DNA of 64,000 nucleotides from Bacteroidota bacterium (GCA_016721305.1 JADKIH010000015.1:44284-108283), one strand, 5' to 3'; shown: positions 1 through 9,719, counted from the stretch's first letter. Notes: generated by a model not told the origin, from the letters alone. Program-made: numbers and translations.

Positions 1-551
1 CGCAAATCGAGTCGGTCAAAATTTGATTTTAATTCAGAGCCTACGGCATCAATAAAACGAGTATTATCCAGATCTTTCATTTGTTCCGGATCTGCATTCA
101 TAATCGTAATGTTCTTTAATTTATCACCTTCAGTATTTTTATAGAAGAGAGCGACAGAGCGATACGATCTTTCAAGATTACGAGTCGTTTCGATCGCTTT
201 CAAAAGATTTTTCTTTAACAAGACAGAGGAAGATTCTGCGCTTTTCTGTGCCTGTTCAACAGCAGCAGAAACGCTATCAGATTCCTGAAGAAGGTCAGCC
301 CAAATCATCAATGATTTTTTGATCGATTCTCTTTCTTGTTTTTTATCATTTTCTGTAAGGAAAATTTTCTTGCGTGCTTTTCTTTCTGGGTTAAGATTTT
401 GCACACCCTCAATAACTGCTTCGAATAAATCGAAACCACCGAATTTTGCTAATTTATTATTTCCCTCTTCCAGAACCTGCGCAGGATTGGCTACGCGCTC
501 TCTTTCTCTAGCAGATTCTTGCTGGGCTTGTTTTTGTTGATTTTGGTCCAT
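1..551 (-). CDS. tssC: T6SSiii contractile sheath large subunit TssC (5' part, runs off the window)
   Basis: The reading frame is open from an ATG at 551 to the window edge (about 183 residues), so only the N-terminal part is present. It starts with a Gln-rich stretch (MDQNQQKQAQQ), followed by a region containing FGGFDLFEAVIEGVQNL and a basic helix NPERKARKK. TssC is the large subunit that, with TssB, polymerises into the cytoplasmic sheath whose contraction drives the Hcp tube. It lies 56 bp downstream of tssB on the same strand, the usual tssB-tssC order, and is probably transcribed from the promoter upstream of tssB. Identification rests mainly on this pairing and on N-terminal resemblance to Bacteroidota TssC; the diagnostic C-terminal part lies outside the window. 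Confidence 0.8.
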   Translation of the reverse strand, partial: MDQNQQKQAQQESARERERVANPAQVLEEGNNKLAKFGGFDLFEAVIEGVQNLNPERKARKKIFLTENDKKQERESIKKSLMIWADLLQESDSVSAAVEQAQKSAESSSVLLKKNLLKAIETTRNLERSYRSVALFYKNTEGDKLKNITIMNADPEQMKDLDNTRFIDAVGSELKSNFDRLDL

Positions 552-607
552 GTGGATAACAGATGATTTGTTAAAACTTAGTAAAGAATAATAGAAGTAT
601 AAGCAAT

Positions 608-1054
608 TTATTTAGCGTCTTCAATCTCCTGAATGAGGGCGTGAATTACATTGATAAAAGCACTCTTAGTGTCAGGATTTTCAAGTACTGATTTTAAAGA
701 TTTATTTGATTTCAATTGCTTAATAATCTTCATATACTGATCCTGCTTTTGATTGAGATCCTGAAGAAAAGGACTCTGAGTCGTAATTCCTTTTGCACCA
801 AAATCACCCAAGTTTGTAAAGTTTAGTGTTTCATTTGTAGAAGAACCATCTTCTTTTTCAAACTCAACATCGATTTTTGGTTTAAAGTGTGAAAATACTT
901 CTTCGACAGTTTTCAAATCGTAAACCATTTCAGGTTTTACAGGAGCATCGTCAGTAAGTTTCTCGACTACTAAAGTTCTGTTTTTGGGGATATCAGCGAT
1001 AGCCTCGCTAGCATCTTGACGAATTTCGTTTCCCCCGATTCCATAATTAAACAT
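608..1054 (-). CDS. tssB: T6SSiii contractile sheath small subunit TssB
   Basis: The 148-residue product begins MFNYGIGGNEIRQDASEAI and contains the small-subunit core pattern: LVVEKLTDDAPVKPE, VYDLKTVEEVFSHFKP, a central acidic segment, and LNFTNLGDFGAKGI followed by a helical C-terminus. This is the VipA/TssB family; Bacteroidota members are about 135-150 residues. With TssC it forms the sheath that TssH recycles. The ATG at 1054 follows a strong Bacteroidota-type promoter with a short leader. The gene is divergent from tssN across a 554-bp gap. Confidence 0.9.
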   Translation of the reverse strand: MFNYGIGGNEIRQDASEAIADIPKNRTLVVEKLTDDAPVKPEMVYDLKTVEEVFSHFKPKIDVEFEKEDGSSTNETLNFTNLGDFGAKGITTQSPFLQDLNQKQDQYMKIIKQLKSNKSLKSVLENPDTKSAFINVIHALIQEIEDAK

Positions 1055-1608
1055 AGTGGTTCAGTGATTATATGTGAAATGCAAAAATACAAGAATCTTA
1101 ATACGAACCAAATTTAAGGCGATTTATCTGCATTATTTTCGAATTATTTAATATGGAAACTAGCCTAAACAATTCACACTTCGATTTTCGAAATAATTGA
1201 ACCCTGATCCTTGAGGAATCTTCCATTCTCTCTTTGAATTTTAATTTAGAAATGGCATATTTAAGCCAATTAAAACAGTCAATTATTATCGGCAAATAAG
1301 AAGGTAATCCTAAATAGGTACATACACTCTTCCCAAATTAAGTTAAAAGTATAGAATGATGCATCCTCCTATGCAGCCGTATTAGCTATGACCAAAGGTG
1401 GTTGAAGAATTAAGTGGATTCTCCTCAGATTTGCCTGCCTACCCAATTTTATACCTCTCTGAAATAAGCTTCCGATAAAATTAGTTTTAGATCCATTAAG
1501 GTTCTTAGCCCGGTGGGGAAAGCTATTCTTCCTCGATTTTCAACTTAGGTACGGTATATTTGCTAATTTCTGTAAAATAATCTTATTTTAGCCACTCAAT
1601 TATTGCTA
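1055..1608. other. Divergent intergenic region between tssB and tssN
   Basis: This 554-bp stretch separates the minus-strand sheath genes from the plus-strand tssN-tssK-tssO set. Besides the tssBC promoter there is a TATATTTG (-7 like) element on the plus strand at 1555-1562, about 47 bp before the tssN ATG, with no exact TTTG at the expected distance. Short open frames here show no protein-like composition. Around 1350-1366 there is a weak echo (AGAATGATGCATCCTCC) of the dispersed repeat found at 2452-2560. Confidence 0.5.
1082..1112 (-). promoter_or_regulatory. Bacteroidota-type promoter of tssBC
   Basis: On the minus strand the sequence reads TTTG (1112-1109), a 19-nt spacer, then TATTTTTG (1089-1082). 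This matches the known Bacteroidota consensus TTTG-N19-TAnnTTTG exactly. Transcription would start near 1075, leaving a leader of about 20 nt before the tssB ATG. Confidence 0.75.
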
Positions 1609-2433
1609 ATGATATTGAATATGGGAATTCCCAGACCAAACGCCGGACATGCTGCTTTAATCAATAAATCACCTCTGAAACGGTTTATTTGGTATTTTTT
1701 AATTACCAGCTTATTGGTGGCATTACCCTCATTAATTCTACTCGGAGGGTACGAAAACGCATCCGTAAATTATGTCATATTTATTGTATTTGCCTTAATA
1801 ACCGGCTTCTTTCATGTATTTTTTATTAACGAGAAATTAAAATGGGGAGATCGTTCTGTATTAGCTAAAAAGATCTCCTTTACTGCAGGTGTTATGTTTT
1901 GCAGTATGCTGTTATTCTATCTCCTCTGCCGATTCCTGATATTGAAGAATGTTGAGGGTTATTCCGAATTGTATATATCGGCATTATTAGCATTTATTAT
2001 TCCCTTTTTCGTGGTAGCATCATTTGACAAGGCAATGAATATTCAGCCTCGCAAGTACAAGCTCTGGTTTTTCAACGACAATATAAATGCTCAGGATCCT
2101 GATTTAATTGATTTCAGTAATAGCTATTTGTTGAGTTTCGAATTTCCTAAAAAATATAACGACACTATCATTTCGAATTTCAAGTTTAAAGCTCCGGTAG
2201 ATATGCACTTCGGTGAGCTTTTTTATAATTACATTAAAGAGTACAATGATGCCCATCGCGAGAATCCGATCGAATACCAGGACGCTCTCAGCGACTCATA
2301 CGGATGGCTCTTTTCAATAAAAAAGAGAGCGTGGTGGCAAAAAGAAAGAATCCTGGATCCGCATCTTACCATTCGACAGAATAAAATTCTCGAGCATGAT
2401 GTGATTCTTCCGAAGAGATTTATTGTTGCCTAA
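1609..2433 (+). CDS. tssN: T6SSiii membrane protein TssN
   Basis: The product of about 274 residues has an N-terminal half of hydrophobic segments (FIWYFLITSLLVALPSLILL, VIFIVFALITGFFHVFF, AGVMFCSMLLFYLLCRFLI, LYISALLAFIIPFFVVASF), four or five predicted inner-membrane helices. A soluble C-terminal domain follows with LWFFNDNINAQDPDLIDFSN and a basic WWQKERILDPHLTIRQNKI tail. TssN is one of the proteins specific to T6SSiii; subtype iii lacks the TssJLM complex, so TssN is thought to belong to its replacement. It sits upstream of tssK and tssO on the same strand. ATG 1609 is chosen over an in-frame TTG at 1603; ATG 1621 is also possible. The name rests on topology, size and position. Confidence 0.75.
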   Translation: MILNMGIPRPNAGHAALINKSPLKRFIWYFLITSLLVALPSLILLGGYENASVNYVIFIVFALITGFFHVFFINEKLKWGDRSVLAKKISFTAGVMFCSMLLFYLLCRFLILKNVEGYSELYISALLAFIIPFFVVASFDKAMNIQPRKYKLWFFNDNINAQDPDLIDFSNSYLLSFEFPKKYNDTIISNFKFKAPVDMHFGELFYNYIKEYNDAHRENPIEYQDALSDSYGWLFSIKKRAWWQKERILDPHLTIRQNKILEHDVILPKRFIVA

Positions 2434-2451
2434 TATTTTCATCAAATAAAG

Positions 2452-2560
2452 TTATACCATTCCTTAATTAAAATACGAGAAAAGAATGATATATCCTCCA
2501 GAGGCGGACGCGTCCGCCACGACGGAACTTTATTCAATAATTTCGTAAACTCAAATCAGA
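2452..2560. repeat. Dispersed intergenic repeat, copy 1, with internal 16-bp palindrome
   Basis: The segment begins TTATACCATTCCTTAAT, runs through AAAATACGAGAAAAGAATG, and ends near AATTTCGTAAACTCAAATCA. The same left and right ends recur with a shorter, different middle at 7044-7133. The middle of this copy holds a perfect GC-rich palindrome at 2503-2518 (GGCGGACG/CGTCCGCC) that stands out in AT-rich DNA. It lies between tssN and tssK, so it could act as a processing or attenuation hairpin within that transcript. It is non-coding as far as can be seen. Confidence 0.6.
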
Positions 2561-2572
2561 TAAGTTTAAAAC

Positions 2573-3757
2573 ATGTTACCAGAAATAAAGTACCTGCCGG
2601 TCAACTGGATTGACGGGATGAAAATAGACGAAGATCATTTCAAAAACCTAGAACTTTCCATCTTGGATCAGGTTAGAGATGCGGCCGGTGTAAACTTGTC
2701 TAATTTTTTGTTTGGAATTACCAGTCCGTCTACAGAAAGAGAAAAGTCGCTTGATGTAAAGATCCGCATTGATCAATCGAAATTGATTTCCGCTAATTTA
2801 CTTCAATGCCGGGCAATTACACGTGGAGGTGCTCGTATTGAAATTTCCAATAGCCTGGCTCAGAAATACAACTTTACGTTTGAGGACGTTCAAACAGAAT
2901 TTGATCCTAACGATAGCAAAGCAAAAGTTTTCTACCTCGTTATTTCAGTAAATTTATTTGAACGAAAACCGGTAGGTCAACCCCATGCCGACGAAGTGCC
3001 ACCTCGTTTTCCGAATACCATTCCTTCATATTCACTTGCCATCCTTTCGGCTGATCAATTAAGCAAGGAAATTATTCCTGATTTTATTATTCCAATTGGC
3101 AAAATTCTCATGTCAGCCGGACGTCTGTCAGTCGACAGCACGTATATTCCTCCATGTACAGCAGTTCGTAATCACGGACTGTTATATGACGAATACTTTG
3201 AACTAGGAAATAAGCTTGGTGAAATCAGCAAGCATTTGATCACCATTATTCATAAAATCAAATCAAAGAGTCAAAGTACAAGTCTGACGCAGAACTTCAG
3301 TTTCATGGCAGAGAAGATCGTTTTCTTCACGGCAAATGAAATGAGTCGCTATCGCTGGATCATCTCCGAGCAATCGCCGGTTTTCATGATGGAGTACTTC
3401 ATTCGCTTTGCATATGTTTTAAAGACTTCGCTAGACTGTCTGGTAGACCGCGATAAAGAAGAATTAATCAATTACCTGAGCGAATGGTCCGAAGTAAGCG
3501 CCGGTCAATTTGAATTGCAGCTCACTGATGTTATCCGAACTGAGTACAATCACCTTGATATTGCCGAATCATTAGTACCGGCGGAGCAAATGATTAGTCA
3601 ATTTCACGCTCTCTTTGGAAAATTGAGTCAGCTCGACTTTATCGGCAAGCGAAAAGGAGAAGGCTCATTTGTAAGAGAAAGGATTATTGAAGCAGAAACA
3701 ACAACAAAGGTCGACGATAAACCAAAGAAAAAAGGCTGGAGTTTCTTAGCCGACTAA
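2573..3757 (+). CDS. tssK: T6SS baseplate protein TssK
   Basis: The 394-residue product opens with LPVNWIDGMKIDEDHFKNLE, the Bacteroidota version of the TssK N-terminal signature (W-x-x-G-M-x-x-x-x-x-H-F). It has the family's overall shape: an N-terminal beta shoulder domain, a central helical region (about residues 215-290) and a C-terminal helical domain ending in a basic tail (KKKGWSFLAD). TssK trimers link the wedge proteins TssF/TssG to the membrane complex. It lies 139 bp after tssN, with the palindromic repeat between, and 52 bp before tssO, consistent with co-transcription. Confidence 0.88.
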   Translation: MLPEIKYLPVNWIDGMKIDEDHFKNLELSILDQVRDAAGVNLSNFLFGITSPSTEREKSLDVKIRIDQSKLISANLLQCRAITRGGARIEISNSLAQKYNFTFEDVQTEFDPNDSKAKVFYLVISVNLFERKPVGQPHADEVPPRFPNTIPSYSLAILSADQLSKEIIPDFIIPIGKILMSAGRLSVDSTYIPPCTAVRNHGLLYDEYFELGNKLGEISKHLITIIHKIKSKSQSTSLTQNFSFMAEKIVFFTANEMSRYRWIISEQSPVFMMEYFIRFAYVLKTSLDCLVDRDKEELINYLSEWSEVSAGQFELQLTDVIRTEYNHLDIAESLVPAEQMISQFHALFGKLSQLDFIGKRKGEGSFVRERIIEAETTTKVDDKPKKKGWSFLAD

Positions 3758-3809
3758 GTATTGTAAAGCCCAAATAAAAAACAAAATACTACCCTATATT
3801 TAGCATATT

Positions 3810-4310
3810 ATGAAACCATTGAATTCGCAAGATAGAACCAAACAGTTTTTCATTTTTCTCTCTTTCTTTATAGTTACCAGTATATTGATTTTTATATTGG
3901 CTAGTTTTAACTGCCAATATAACCCGGCAAAACATAATGAATTACTATTGAAAGAAAATGCCGAATTGAAGGCAAATGGAAAGAATGGAGAAGCTTTTCA
4001 CTCCAACATTGATTCTTTATATTCAATTTTAGACAATACAAAAAGGATGAAAAGCTCAGACATGCTTGTTGCTCTTCCTAAAGCAAGAAGGATGAATGGG
4101 GACTTTGAAATTGAATTAAACAAAGTCGTTGGTCCGGATAATATTTTATCAAAATACCCTAAATTATTCGATCTCAGTCTTGCATTATTGAATGATCTTG
4201 AAAATCTACGGTCTTCACAGGAAAGACAACGTCAGGACTCTTTGAGACTAAAGCAGGATTATGATAAAATGAAAACTGACTTTTTAGATTATAGGACAAC
4301 CCACCCGTAA
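3810..4310 (+). CDS. tssO: T6SSiii protein TssO, bitopic inner-membrane protein
   Basis: The 166-residue protein has one N-terminal membrane helix (FFIFLSFFIVTSILIFILA, about residues 13-31) after a short basic leader. The rest is a charged, coiled-coil-prone periplasmic domain (LLLKENAELKANGK near the membrane; LENLRSSQERQRQDSLRLKQ near the end). TssO is specific to T6SSiii and belongs to its membrane-associated parts. Size, topology and position directly after tssK support the name. The stop codon overlaps an imperfect hairpin (about 4298-4322, CAACCCACC/GGTGAGTTG, one mismatch) that may be a weak terminator toward the convergent tssH. Confidence 0.7.
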   Translation: MKPLNSQDRTKQFFIFLSFFIVTSILIFILASFNCQYNPAKHNELLLKENAELKANGKNGEAFHSNIDSLYSILDNTKRMKSSDMLVALPKARRMNGDFEIELNKVVGPDNILSKYPKLFDLSLALLNDLENLRSSQERQRQDSLRLKQDYDKMKTDFLDYRTTHP

Positions 4311-4406
4311 TAGGTGAGTTGCTTTCTCTTCATTCTAATCTAGCTAATAATCCAAAAGTATTGGCCAGAAGTCCCTGCGGCATAAACCACTCTCTTCTAT
4401 TAATAT

Positions 4407-6904
4407 TTAAGAATGGTTTACATCCCAAATCAATTCATTGTTCGAATCAATATTCAGCGAAATCACATCGCCTTTTCCAACCTGACCTGAGATAATCATT
4501 TTTGAAATTGGTCTTCTCAATTGATTTCTGATAACGCTCTTAATCGGACGAGCTCCGTACTTAGGTGTAAATCCTGATTTTGCGAGATACTCGCGTGCAT
4601 CATCACTAATTTTAAGTGTAATACCTTGTTTATCGAGCGGATCCAATAAGCTCTTCAATTGAATATTGAAGATATTGAGAACGATATTTTCGCTGATTGG
4701 GGCAAAAGGAACAATCTCCGTTAAACGAGCGAGGAATTCAGGGCGGAAATAACGACCCATAATGTCCATCATTTCATTGCTGGCAGGTATTTCATTCTTG
4801 CCAAATTTTTCGATGATGAAATCGCTTCCGATGTTTGAAGTGAAAAGGATAACCGAATTTGAGAAATCTCCTTCTTTACCCAAGCGATCGTGCAATTTAC
4901 CTTCGTCGAGTATCTGAAGGAAAAGGTCGAACACCGATGTATGCGCCTTTTCAATCTCATCGAATAAAACGACGGCATACGGTTGTTGACGGATTTTATT
5001 CACCAGCATACCTCCTTCTTCATAGCCGACATATCCGGGAGGAGCTCCATAAAGTAATGCCGCGGAGTGTTCTTCTTTAAATTCACTCATATCGAAACGA
5101 ATCAGGGAATTCTCATCCATAAATAGGAATTCAGCGAGCGATTTAGCCAATTCAGTTTTTCCCGTACCCGTTGGACCCAATAAGAAGAATGAACCTATTG
5201 GCTGACCGGGCTTGCTCAGTCCACTACGAGATTCAAGAATTGCTTCGGCAACAGCTTTTACGGCGTGATCTTGTCCCACCACACGTTTCTTCAGAAGTCC
5301 CTCCATATTCATGAGCTTCTCCTTTTCCTGCGACTGCAATTTTCCCATCGGAATACCCGTCTTATGCGAAACTACGGAAGCAATATCGCCTTTCTCCACT
5401 ACTTCTCGAGTAACACCCGACAATTCATCAAGCTCGGCGATCGTGGCACGGATGTACGCTTCCATTTCCGGATTACCTGCTATTTTATCAATATTCTTTT
5501 CCTCTTTGAGTTGGCTGAAAAGAATATGACTGATTCGATTTTTCAATTGAGTATAGAACCAGCTCAATTCCTTTGTAAAATCAGCATCAGAAAAATCAGC
5601 CTTCTTTTCAATCAGTTCATTCAATGAAGCTAAGAGCGTATCAATTTCCTGCTTGCTAGTTTCGCGGGTCATTTTCACAACAGCCATAGTGCGATCGATC
5701 AGATCAATGGCAGCATCGGGAAGACGACGTTCTTTAATATATCGCTTAGCCAGTTTAATGGATTCCATTATTGAATCAGGCGCCAATTTCAAACCATGAT
5801 GTTCTTCATAGTAAGGAATGATCGTTGCAATCATTTTCTGACAAGTCTTTTCATCCGGTTCTTCGATACGTAATAGTTCGAAACGACGGCTAAACGCTTC
5901 GTCAGATTCAATGAATTTCCGGTATTCGTCATTTGTTGTGGCACCGATAATTGTTAATTCTCCACGTGCTAATTCCGGTTTCAGGATATTCGCAGCTCCG
6001 GATGCCCCGCCATTTTTATCAAGCAAACTGTGAATTTCATCAATGAAAAGAATAGCGCGATCAAATTGCTTAATCTCATTCACAATATTTTTAAGTCGAT
6101 CTTCAACTTCACCTTTGTAAGATGCACCTGCTACGAGAGCGCCAAAATCGAGTTCAAATATTTTTGCACCTTTAAAATTTTCAGGTACTTTCTCCTGAAC
6201 AATACTCAGAGCAAAACCATCAACGAGAGCTGTCTTTCCAACGCCCGGTTCACCGGCGATGATTACATTTGGTTTAGAACGACGACCAAGAATTTCCGAG
6301 ACCATTCGCGTCTCGCGCTCACGACCAACTACAGGGTCAATTTTTCCTTCACGAGCTAAATCAGTTTTATCGATGCAATACTTCAATAGCGCATTCGTTT
6401 TGGAAGCTCCACCTTTTGCAGTTCCATTCGCTTGTGCTTTTCCATTACCGGAGACAGCCTGCTGCAAGGTGACATTTTCCAACAAGGAATTCATCAGCTC
6501 TTGTTGAGTTATTGGAAGCGTCTTTAATTGATCGTAAGTAAATCCGAGTCCAGGAATACACAGCGCCACTAAAGCAGAAGCCGCATCAATTTCGTCTTTC
6601 GCCAATTTCACACGTATATTATCCGCTTCTTCCATGAGCGAAGTTATCTTATCGTCACCGGAAGGCAGTTCAGGAATTTTTCCCGTTTTAGGCAAAATTT
6701 CAATCCGGACATCGGCCCATTCTTCTAGGAAATAAACATCCTTATCCAATGTCTCCAAAAAGGGTTGTAAACCTACATCCTTATGTATAAGAGCTTTTAG
6801 TAAATGAGGAGCTGAAAAAGAAGCATTAGAGAATTCTTTGCTATAGATTGAGCAATTCTCACGGCTTTCTTTAAATCTTCAGAATAGTTAATTACATCTG
6901 CCAT
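4407..6904 (-). CDS. tssH: T6SS AAA+ sheath-disassembly ATPase TssH (ClpV/ClpB type), frameshifted near the N-terminus
   Basis: This is a Clp/Hsp100-type double AAA+ ATPase that recycles contracted sheath. The 783 residues open from 6758 hold Walker A1 GEPGVGKT (169-176 of that frame), Walker B LFIDEIH, a pore loop (GASYKGEVEDRLK), a short middle domain, Walker A2 GPTGTGKT, the GYVGYEEGG loop and VVLFDEIEKAH. The normal start is upstream: an ATG at 6904 begins MADVINYSEDLKKAVRIAQS, the N-domain, which runs into a stop. The neighbouring frame continues it as EFSNASFSAPHLLKALIHKD directly into the long frame. One missing base in the run at 6837-6839 explains the break. Full length would be about 832 residues. 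The gene is convergent with tssO. Confidence 0.9.
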
Positions 6905-6918
6905 AAATTCATTTTTTA

Positions 6919-6926
6919 CAAAAATA
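6919..6926 (-). promoter_or_regulatory. -7 promoter element upstream of tssH
   Basis: On the minus strand TATTTTTG lies 15 bp upstream of the tssH ATG at 6904, which would give a very short leader. There is no exact TTTG upstream; TTTCG about 22 nt away is the nearest match, so the call rests on the -7 element alone. Confidence 0.4.
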
Positions 6927-7043
6927 TAAATTTTAAGATACGAAACCAGTATTATTCAATTGAATTGAGGGGAATTAAACCGGATAAAACAACCAACTGT
7001 TTAATAACCCTCTGATTTGAATTTATGAAAATATTATATATGA

Positions 7044-7133
7044 TTATACCATTCCTGAATGAAAATACGAAAAGAGAATGGCCTTTCCGATGTGGTGGAT
7101 TATAGTCCGCTAATTTCGTCAATTCAAATCAAA
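7044..7133. repeat. Dispersed intergenic repeat, copy 2
   Basis: The left end (TTATACCATTCCTGAATG, AAAATACGAAAAGAGAATG) and right end (AATTTCGTCAATTCAAATCA) match the element at 2452-2560. The middle here is shorter and lacks the perfect GC palindrome. It sits in the 271-bp gap between tssH and the end of the ABC transporter gene. No open frame or target-site duplication was recognised. Confidence 0.55.
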
Positions 7134-7175
7134 GAGGTATAGCTCCCTTTTTAAATTCACTACAAATTGATATAA

Positions 7176-9656
7176 TCAACGATTATAAATTAAATCTCCC
7201 GGTGATTTTAAAAGTATTTTTCTAGCCACCGTTCCAACGACAATCATTGTTAATGCAAAAATAGCAAGAATTACATACATAATTTTAGCGTCAGCCATAA
7301 TAAAATAGCTGAAGTCTGAATCCACCACCATTCTGGTATGCATAGCACTCTCAGTCAACCTTCCAATAAGAAAGGCTGTAATGTATGCAGGAAGCAGAAC
7401 CAAGGTGACGAATAAGAGCATCACACGCATATAGAGCGAACTTGTCTTTGCATCACTTAATCCAAATGCTTTAAGTGTACCTATATTCATTTTTACTTTT
7501 AGAAGATGAAGTCGAAGAATATTCGAGATAAACACGGCTATACTAAAGATAGAGAAGAAGAGTAATCCAATGGAAATAATCCAGGTTACCTTACTCATAT
7601 AATTGAAATTCTCCTTTTCTCTGATCGTTGATTCATCCAACTGAATTGCATCACTCTGTCTGTTTGTATTCAATTTGTAGAGGAAATTCTTGAATTGCCG
7701 GATAGAATCCATATTACCTGAAAAATTTACACACATGATGTCACTACCATAATCGTCCAGTACTTCTTGCGATTCCTCGAAGTTTTCCAGATCGTAAAAA
7801 CGAATAACATCTGTCCCAGCTGTTTTTGAGTATCCAATGAAAAACAATTGTGCTAACGAATTGACTGTAGTAGTATCGGGGGGTTCCGGCGTTAAGATTA
7901 TTTCGACCACGCGTCCGGTAGGAATATGTGAGACGAATGAATCAACTTCGTGAATTTCTGGCATCCAGTTTTGGAGCAGCGAATTAGTTTCACATAATTT
8001 TTTTGCAGATTGGAACCAACTATCTGTAGCTTCTTTTGATCCTTTAAGAAAGAATGATAGTTTCTTTTTATGCGATCGGATATCAAATGTATTGGTAGAA
8101 TCAGATTGTAACCATGCGCTATAAAAACGTTGAGTGGTTATAAATTGGTTTTTTCCGGGGATCGCCTTAACGACAGCTCTGATTTTAACGGGAATAGACT
8201 CATATTTTATGTTACCGTTTTCATCGACACATTGATAGCCTACATTGATAAATTCATCGGTTGGAGTGTAATGATACTCTTCAAGAATCTGACTATTTAC
8301 AATTATTCCCAGATCCTGATCATCGATCAACCGCCCACCATGCAAAATATTTGTAGGGTTTACAATATCCTTGAGCATAGGATCTTCGTTTTCGCCCATT
8401 TCGATCGTCCGACCTTTTTCAGTATATGAGATCGACGGATTTTTTTTATCCAGGAAATTCAGAATATACTCCGGATAGCTGGTTACATGTGAATAATGAT
8501 ATCGTTGCTTATTCGATTCCTTATTTAATTCATTTTTGAAATCCGAAAACTCAGAAGCGGTTTTCGTCCATGGAATTTTTACAGTGAGCCAATTCACAAA
8601 AATGTCGTTTCTCTTCGATTCAATATAGTGAAGACTTCCATTAGCAAATCCGAGAACAAGAAAAGTGAAGACGGAAAGAAGAAATAAAATCCAATAATTA
8701 ACCAGTCGTTTCCCCAGTAGAGTTCTGAGCTCATTTTTTATGAATAGAAAAGGAAACTTAGTCTTTAGATTGGGTCCGGCTTCCACTCTACTGCCGCCTA
8801 TAATTTTTTCACCAACCTCCGAATATAAACTTCTGATTTTTTCTTTCCAACTTTCAATATCATTTGAATTATGGTTTTCCCATTGAGGGCGATAAAAAAT
8901 ATTCGCTGCTGAAATCATGCCTTCCTTTACACCGGCACGTTTTGTAATGACCGAGATTTGATCCCCATACTTCAAGGCGAGATTAATATCATGCGACACG
9001 ATAATTGCCGACGACCCGTTTGAGCAAGCCATTCGGATAATACACATGAGTTCATTGGCGTTTACTTCATCAAGATTCCCGGTTGGTTCGTCGCAGAAAA
9101 GGACTAGGGATTTCGTATTAAGCGCTCTTACAAAAGCCAATCGCTGTCTTTGTCCACCAGATAATTGCGTTGCACGTGTTTGCAAAGTAACTTCCGATGC
9201 AGGCAATTTCACCTGATCCATTAAACTCGAAGCCGACTCCGCTACTTCTGCAAGATCTCTGTTATCCTTAACCATTTGAGAAAAGCAAATATTCTCATAG
9301 GCGCTGAAATTTTCAAGTAAATTATTTTCCTGAAAAATAAAGCTATAGTACTTCTTTCGAATAACATTCAGGCTTTCTGCTTCGGCTGTCTCCCAAACAC
9401 TTTCCAGTTGGATACAAGAATCGGATTTATCAGGATAAAAAGCAATCGTACCCGATGCTCTTGTATTATTCATTAAGCCCAAAGTTTCGAGCAAAGTGCT
9501 TTTCCCCGAGCCAGATGGACCAAGTAAAAATGTGATTTTATTCTTGGGAATAGAAAGTTTTTCAACCCACAACACACGCTCATTTAATTTGCGCGAATAT
9601 GAGCACGAAAGGTCATCGATGCTAAATAAAGAATCCGGCTGAACTGAAGAACTCAT
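7176..9656 (-). CDS. ABC transporter with N-terminal ATPase fused to FtsX/MacB-type permease
   Basis: The 826-residue protein starts with an ABC ATPase: Walker A GPSGSGKST (46-54), Q-loop FQEN (about 108-111), signature LSGGQ (165-169), Walker B LVLFCDE (184-190). The permease half has one helix near residues 322-343 (YWILFLLSVFTFLVLGF), a periplasmic domain of about 350 residues, and three C-terminal helices (TWIISIGLLFFSIFSIAVFI; LLFVTLVLLPAYITAFLIG; MYVILAIFALTMIVVGTVA). That is the MacB/LolCDE topology, whose members act as mechanotransmitters on lipoproteins, periplasmic substrates or cell-wall hydrolases. It is the last gene of the minus-strand set, 63 bp after tssR. Substrate is unknown; a T6SSiii or envelope role is inferred from position only. 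Confidence 0.85.
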   Translation of the reverse strand: MSSSVQPDSLFSIDDLSCSYSRKLNERVLWVEKLSIPKNKITFLLGPSGSGKSTLLETLGLMNNTRASGTIAFYPDKSDSCIQLESVWETAEAESLNVIRKKYYSFIFQENNLLENFSAYENICFSQMVKDNRDLAEVAESASSLMDQVKLPASEVTLQTRATQLSGGQRQRLAFVRALNTKSLVLFCDEPTGNLDEVNANELMCIIRMACSNGSSAIIVSHDINLALKYGDQISVITKRAGVKEGMISAANIFYRPQWENHNSNDIESWKEKIRSLYSEVGEKIIGGSRVEAGPNLKTKFPFLFIKNELRTLLGKRLVNYWILFLLSVFTFLVLGFANGSLHYIESKRNDIFVNWLTVKIPWTKTASEFSDFKNELNKESNKQRYHYSHVTSYPEYILNFLDKKNPSISYTEKGRTIEMGENEDPMLKDIVNPTNILHGGRLIDDQDLGIIVNSQILEEYHYTPTDEFINVGYQCVDENGNIKYESIPVKIRAVVKAIPGKNQFITTQRFYSAWLQSDSTNTFDIRSHKKKLSFFLKGSKEATDSWFQSAKKLCETNSLLQNWMPEIHEVDSFVSHIPTGRVVEIILTPEPPDTTTVNSLAQLFFIGYSKTAGTDVIRFYDLENFEESQEVLDDYGSDIMCVNFSGNMDSIRQFKNFLYKLNTNRQSDAIQLDESTIREKENFNYMSKVTWIISIGLLFFSIFSIAVFISNILRLHLLKVKMNIGTLKAFGLSDAKTSSLYMRVMLLFVTLVLLPAYITAFLIGRLTESAMHTRMVVDSDFSYFIMADAKIMYVILAIFALTMIVVGTVARKILLKSPGDLIYNR

Positions 9657-9719
9657 AACTACAATTGTGGTGGCATTAAAATAGTAAACCCATATGAATG
9701 CATAACTGCATGCAGATTG

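Noticed and set aside
1098..1295. 65-codon open frame on the minus strand upstream of tssB
   Set aside because: It covers the tssBC promoter, has no protein family resemblance, and lies in AT-rich intergenic DNA.
4769..6507. Several open frames on both strands inside tssH
   Set aside because: They are shadows of the long, motif-rich tssH frame.
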